Assembly (NCBI GenBank): GCA_031362245.1
Contig: JANLSD010000192.1
Span: 1-64,000, forward strand
Direction of reading: 5' to 3'
Source of the DNA: JAAURS01 sp031362245
GTDB taxonomy: Bacteria; Cyanobacteriota; Cyanobacteriia; Thermosynechococcales; Thermosynechococcaceae
DNA length: 64,000 nt
Part shown: piece after piece, positions 60,963 through 64,000 of the stretch
Layout of the letters: each line of letters opens with the position of its first letter
How positions within the stretch are numbered: position 1 is the stretch's first letter
Made by a program: the position numbers and the translations under genes
The notes under the pieces: generated by a model
Seen by the model: the letters and a program-made list of their open reading frames with translations, nothing else
Database searches by the model: none
What the model was told of the DNA's origin: nothing

Positions 60963-63251
60963 TTAGTCTATTGTTTCGTTGAGGCGACGGAGATTTAGGA
61001 CATCGCTCATTTTACGAACTTGGGCAAAAATTTGTTCGAGCTGATTGCAATGTTCAATGTCTAGGCCAAGCTGAATGAGGGCTGGACGCCCTGGGAAGGT
61101 TTTGACTTGGGCGTTATGAACATTTACTTTACTGTCGGTGAGGCGGGTCAAAATATCTTTGAGAACCCCAACTCGATCTAATACTTCAATTTGGATTTCG
61201 ACAGGAAAGGTAGGCCGACGTCCTTTATTTTGGTTCGCGGTGTTCCACCGGACGGGAATTAGGCGATCGCCCGGTATCGCATCCACATTGGAGCACCCCT
61301 GGCGATGGATCGAGATCCCACGACTGCCTAGGGTGACGACGCCAATAATCGGTTCTCCGGGGACAGGATGACAGCAGCCTGCCATATGGTGCATCAACCC
61401 CTCTATCCCTAAAATCGGCGCATCGCTGGCGGTATTCGGCGGAATATTCCGATTGAGAGATGGGGTGCCCGTGGTTAAAAGAACGCTGCTGTCCGCTTCT
61501 ATCCCTATCTCTGTTTTAAGGTCGGGGGACTGCTGTTTGCGAATGGTTTCCCGCAGGCGATTGACCACTAGATTAAGGGTGACTTCGCCGTAGCCTAGAC
61601 CCGCCAGCAAATCTTCTGGGGCCTGGTAGTTACATCGTTCGGCGACGGACTGCATGGGGGCTGACTTGAGGAGTGCATCAAAGCCCGTCTTGCCCATTTC
61701 TTTCTCTAGCAGGTCTCGCCCGCGCAGGACGTTTTCGTCCCGATGCGATCGCTTGTACCACTGCCGAATCCGGTTACGGGCACTGGTGGTGGTGACAAAG
61801 TTTAGCCAATCTAAACTAGGATGGGCGTTCTTTTGGGTCAGCACCTCTACAATGTCGCCGTTTCTGAGCTGGGTATCCAGCGGTACCATCCGACCACTCA
61901 CCCGCGCCCCACAGCAGTGATTCCCCACTTCCGTATGGATGCGATAGGCAAAGTCTACAGATGTAGCGCCTTGGGCTAAAGAAATTAGATCGCCCTTGGG
62001 GGTAAAAACATAGACCTCACTGTCAAAGAGGTTTGTCTTAATGTCATCTAGATATTCTTGGGCATCGGTCTCCTTGAGGTCACTTTGCCACTCCAAGAGC
62101 TGCCGCAGCCAGGTAAACTTATCGTCTTTCGCATTCCATTGACTGGGCAGTGAGTTACCGGACTCTTTATATTTCCAATGGGCCGCAATCCCATACTCAG
62201 AAATATGGTGCATCTCAAGGGTACGAATTTGCACCTCTAGGGGGCGACCATTGGAGCCAATCACTGAGGTATGGAGAGACTGATAGCGATTGGGTTTAGG
62301 GAGACCAATATAGTCCTTGAATCGACCTGGAATGGGCCTAAAACAGTCGTGCACCACCGCCAAGGCTCGATAGCACTCGTCATTGGACTTGACAATCACC
62401 CGTATTGCCGACACATCAAAGATTTCATGGAATTCCTTTTGCTGGCGCGCCATTTTTTGGAAAATGCCGTACAGGTGCTTAGGACGACCATTCAGCTCCA
62501 GATGCCCCAGGCCCAAAGGCTCTAAACGTTGCTGTAGGGTCTCAATGACCGTTGCTAAGTTATCCTCCCGTGTCGTGCGTTTTTCAGCGACGAGTTGCTG
62601 AATATTCCGATAATCATCAGGTTCTAGATACTTAAACGCCAGGTCTTCTAGCTCCCACTTGAACCGCCAAATCCCCAAACGGTTGGCTAAAGGCGCAAAT
62701 ACATCTCGGGTTTCTTGGGCAATGCGACGGCGCTTTTCGTCAGAAAGATGTTCGAGGGTGCGCATGTTGTGGAGGCGATCAGCCAGCTTTACTACAATGA
62801 CGCGGATGTCCTTCGCCATCGCCATGAACATGCGGCGAAAATTTTCGGCCTGCCGCTCAGTTTTGGTGGAAAAATTAAAGGTCGAAAGCTTGGTGACGCC
62901 CTCCACCAGCTCTCGGACTTCTAGACCAAATGCTGCCTCTAAATCCTCTGAGGTGATGTCTGTGTCTTCGACCACATCATGCAAGAAGCCAGCGGCAACC
63001 ATTGCAGCACTGCCGCCTAGGTCACGGAGAAGACCCGCCACCGCCACGGGGTGGGCAATATAAGGCTCTCCAGAGGCACGGTGCTGACCTTGATGGAGTT
63101 GATATCCAAAGTTAAACGCCTTGCAGATCAAGGCTCGATCTTTTTCTTCAGCAGTTTGCACTTCAGACGCGCTTGATAACAGGCAACGTTGAAGCCATTC
63201 GGGGAGTTCAACGTCTGAAGGAGCGGAATGGGCAGCAGCCGTCACATTCAT
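60963..63251 (-). CDS. spoT: Bifunctional (p)ppGpp synthetase/hydrolase, RelA/SpoT family
   Basis: A 762-residue long RSH enzyme that makes and degrades the stringent alarmone (p)ppGpp. The HD hydrolase domain is intact: IAHPVAVAGLL, then GFLHDVVEDTDI (residues about 85-100). The synthetase domain has the bifunctional-type RFKDYI and NRYQSLHTSVIG (about 310-330). A TGS domain (EVYVFTPKGDL) and a C-terminal ACT domain (EVLDRVGVLKDILTRL) follow. It is a single gene, starting with ATG at 63251, as in other cyanobacteria where one RSH covers the whole alarmone cycle. Confidence 0.96.
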   Translation of the reverse strand: MNVTAAAHSAPSDVELPEWLQRCLLSSASEVQTAEEKDRALICKAFNFGYQLHQGQHRASGEPYIAHPVAVAGLLRDLGGSAAMVAAGFLHDVVEDTDITSEDLEAAFGLEVRELVEGVTKLSTFNFSTKTERQAENFRRMFMAMAKDIRVIVVKLADRLHNMRTLEHLSDEKRRRIAQETRDVFAPLANRLGIWRFKWELEDLAFKYLEPDDYRNIQQLVAEKRTTREDNLATVIETLQQRLEPLGLGHLELNGRPKHLYGIFQKMARQQKEFHEIFDVSAIRVIVKSNDECYRALAVVHDCFRPIPGRFKDYIGLPKPNRYQSLHTSVIGSNGRPLEVQIRTLEMHHISEYGIAAHWKYKESGNSLPSQWNAKDDKFTWLRQLLEWQSDLKETDAQEYLDDIKTNLFDSEVYVFTPKGDLISLAQGATSVDFAYRIHTEVGNHCCGARVSGRMVPLDTQLRNGDIVEVLTQKNAHPSLDWLNFVTTTSARNRIRQWYKRSHRDENVLRGRDLLEKEMGKTGFDALLKSAPMQSVAERCNYQAPEDLLAGLGYGEVTLNLVVNRLRETIRKQQSPDLKTEIGIEADSSVLLTTGTPSLNRNIPPNTASDAPILGIEGLMHHMAGCCHPVPGEPIIGVVTLGSRGISIHRQGCSNVDAIPGDRLIPVRWNTANQNKGRRPTFPVEIQIEVLDRVGVLKDILTRLTDSKVNVHNAQVKTFPGRPALIQLGLDIEHCNQLEQIFAQVRKMSDVLNLRRLNETID

Positions 63252-63433
63252 GGCAGAGCGCAGGTTGTAGGGCGGTTGTTGGCTGACAGAAACGTAATTC
63301 TATCAAAGGAGGTTAAAAAATTGAAGAGATAAGTTTTAAGGACGGTACGGGGCGAAAACAGTTTATATTTTTTATTCTATTAAAACATGGTTAAGCATTG
63401 CTGTCCCTAGCGCTGTCCCCAATCCTCTTAAAG

Positions 63434-63820
63434 ATGCCCAATCACCCTGCGCTTTCTAGGTGGCAAACCCTGGAGAATCAAATCGAAGTATTGCAGCACC
63501 TTCACCAAGGTGACGCGGTGGATGCTGCCGCACCGCCGCCGTATTTGCCATTGCTAGAGGAGCTGCGCCAACAGCTTCAAGGGCAAATGACTCATAGCTT
63601 AGAGCATCTTGTCCTGCCAGGATCGACCCAGCGCTACGTTACTGAACTGCACCGCTTGGTTCGACTATCGCTGACGGATGCTGTCCTTTGGCAGAATGCA
63701 CGGTCGGTAGAGCTGCGGCAACAGCGCTTTGAACAATTGGGCGATCGCATCACCCTATTACGTCAGCATGCCCACGCTATTGTGATGGCCCTAACAGATG
63801 ATTCGCAAACTGGGAGCTAG
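63434..63820 (+). CDS. PatD-like small helical protein
   Basis: 128 residues from ATG 63434 (a TTG 12 codons earlier is open). It is all helical, with the C-terminal signature YVTELHRLVRLSLTDAVLWQ then ARSVELRQQRFEQLGDRITLLRQH, which resembles PatD (TExxxxLRLL-x-D ... AR ... R). PatD tunes heterocyst frequency in Nostoc through FtsZ, but homologues occur in non-heterocystous species too. It is divergent from spoT and convergent with a PP2C gene 12 bp away. The family call is moderate. Confidence 0.5.
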   Translation: MPNHPALSRWQTLENQIEVLQHLHQGDAVDAAAPPPYLPLLEELRQQLQGQMTHSLEHLVLPGSTQRYVTELHRLVRLSLTDAVLWQNARSVELRQQRFEQLGDRITLLRQHAHAIVMALTDDSQTGS

Positions 63821-63832
63821 GTAAATAGAGGA

Positions 63833-64000
63833 TTAGGCAAACATAGGAGGAGTGGGCTGGGCTGGCAAAACTTTGGCCCTAACGGCAACAACGGTTACGT
63901 TATCATGTCCATTTTCGGCGTTGGCTAACTCAATGAGTCGATAAAGACCTTGCTCTAAAGAGACCTCATTATTCAAGAGCGGGTTGAGGTATGTCGTTTG
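63833..64000 (-). CDS. PP2C-type Ser/Thr phosphatase (3' end only)
   Basis: The last 55 codons of a gene that enters from the right edge on the minus strand. The readable end has NNEVSLEQGLYRLIELAN followed by NGHDNVTVVAVRAKVL, the closing motif of PP2C/Stp1-type phosphatases (G-x-D-N-x-T-x-V, with metal Asp and Asn), and a short Pro tail to the stop at 63833. The rest lies outside the window. It is convergent with the PatD-like gene. Confidence 0.85.
   Translation of the reverse strand, partial: QTTYLNPLLNNEVSLEQGLYRLIELANAENGHDNVTVVAVRAKVLPAQPTPPMFA

Noticed and set aside
1..64000. tRNA, rRNA, CRISPR arrays and insertion sequences
   Set aside because: I looked in the intergenic regions for T-loop-like motifs, regularly spaced repeats and transposase motifs (DDE, HUH) and saw none. 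A dedicated RNA search could still find a small RNA.

Overview
The window is chromosomal DNA from an oxygenic cyanobacterium. The evidence is psaA on the minus strand followed 20 bp later by the first codons of psaB, many HIP1 octamers (GCGATCGC) in the housekeeping parts, and several cyanobacterial families (ComFB/CdgR, DUF1517, DevC/DevA, PatD-like, AMIN-amidase). The species cannot be named from the sequence. I see no tRNA, rRNA, CRISPR array or intact insertion sequence.

Layout. 1-2289: psaAB operon, with a long leader (2290-3075) holding dyads and repeats. 3076-20131: mostly housekeeping and stress genes: a lipoprotein, TldD, a ComFB-type second-messenger receptor, a Kef/CPA2 antiporter with RCK domains, an exported CHAT protein, a TVP38 membrane protein, glutathione-dependent formaldehyde dehydrogenase, a SirB1 protein, an ArsR regulator, a ParE-type toxin-antitoxin pair, an aminotransferase, an SDR protein, an unusual winged-HTH/GHKL-ATPase/STAS-like fusion, and a ferredoxin-metallo-beta-lactamase fusion.

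20828-48878: a roughly 28-kb surface-polysaccharide island, clearly more AT-rich than its flanks and arranged as alternating short operons on both strands. It has about twelve glycosyltransferases (mostly GT-B/GT4), a Wzy-like polymerase, an MsbA/PglK-type ABC exporter, three PAPS-sulfotransferase-like proteins, a heparinase II/III-family protein, a membrane O-acyltransferase and a methyltransferase. Together these predict a sulfated, acylated and probably uronate-containing glycan. I see no initiating phosphoglycosyltransferase, Wza/Wzc or nucleotide-sugar enzymes, so those steps must be encoded elsewhere.

49059-64000: cyanobacterial core genes again. A Ser/Gly/Arg-rich lipoprotein sits next to a DUF1517 gene. 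DevC and DevA are followed by an HpnA-like sugar epimerase. A small accessory patch holds DUF4926, DUF6883 and Uma2 genes. Then come a periplasmic AMIN-amidase, a VWA / PP2C / kinase-WD40 operon (a TerY-P-type phosphorylation triad), a bifunctional RelA/SpoT enzyme, a PatD-like gene and the 3' end of a second PP2C phosphatase gene.

The strongest candidates for something new are: the single-chain DNA-binding 'partner switch' protein at 18147 with three GTTGACA boxes at exact 21-bp spacing upstream; the sulfated-glycan island; and the TerY-P triad whose kinase carries a zinc-knuckle-like segment, a membrane segment and a seven-bladed WD40 propeller.
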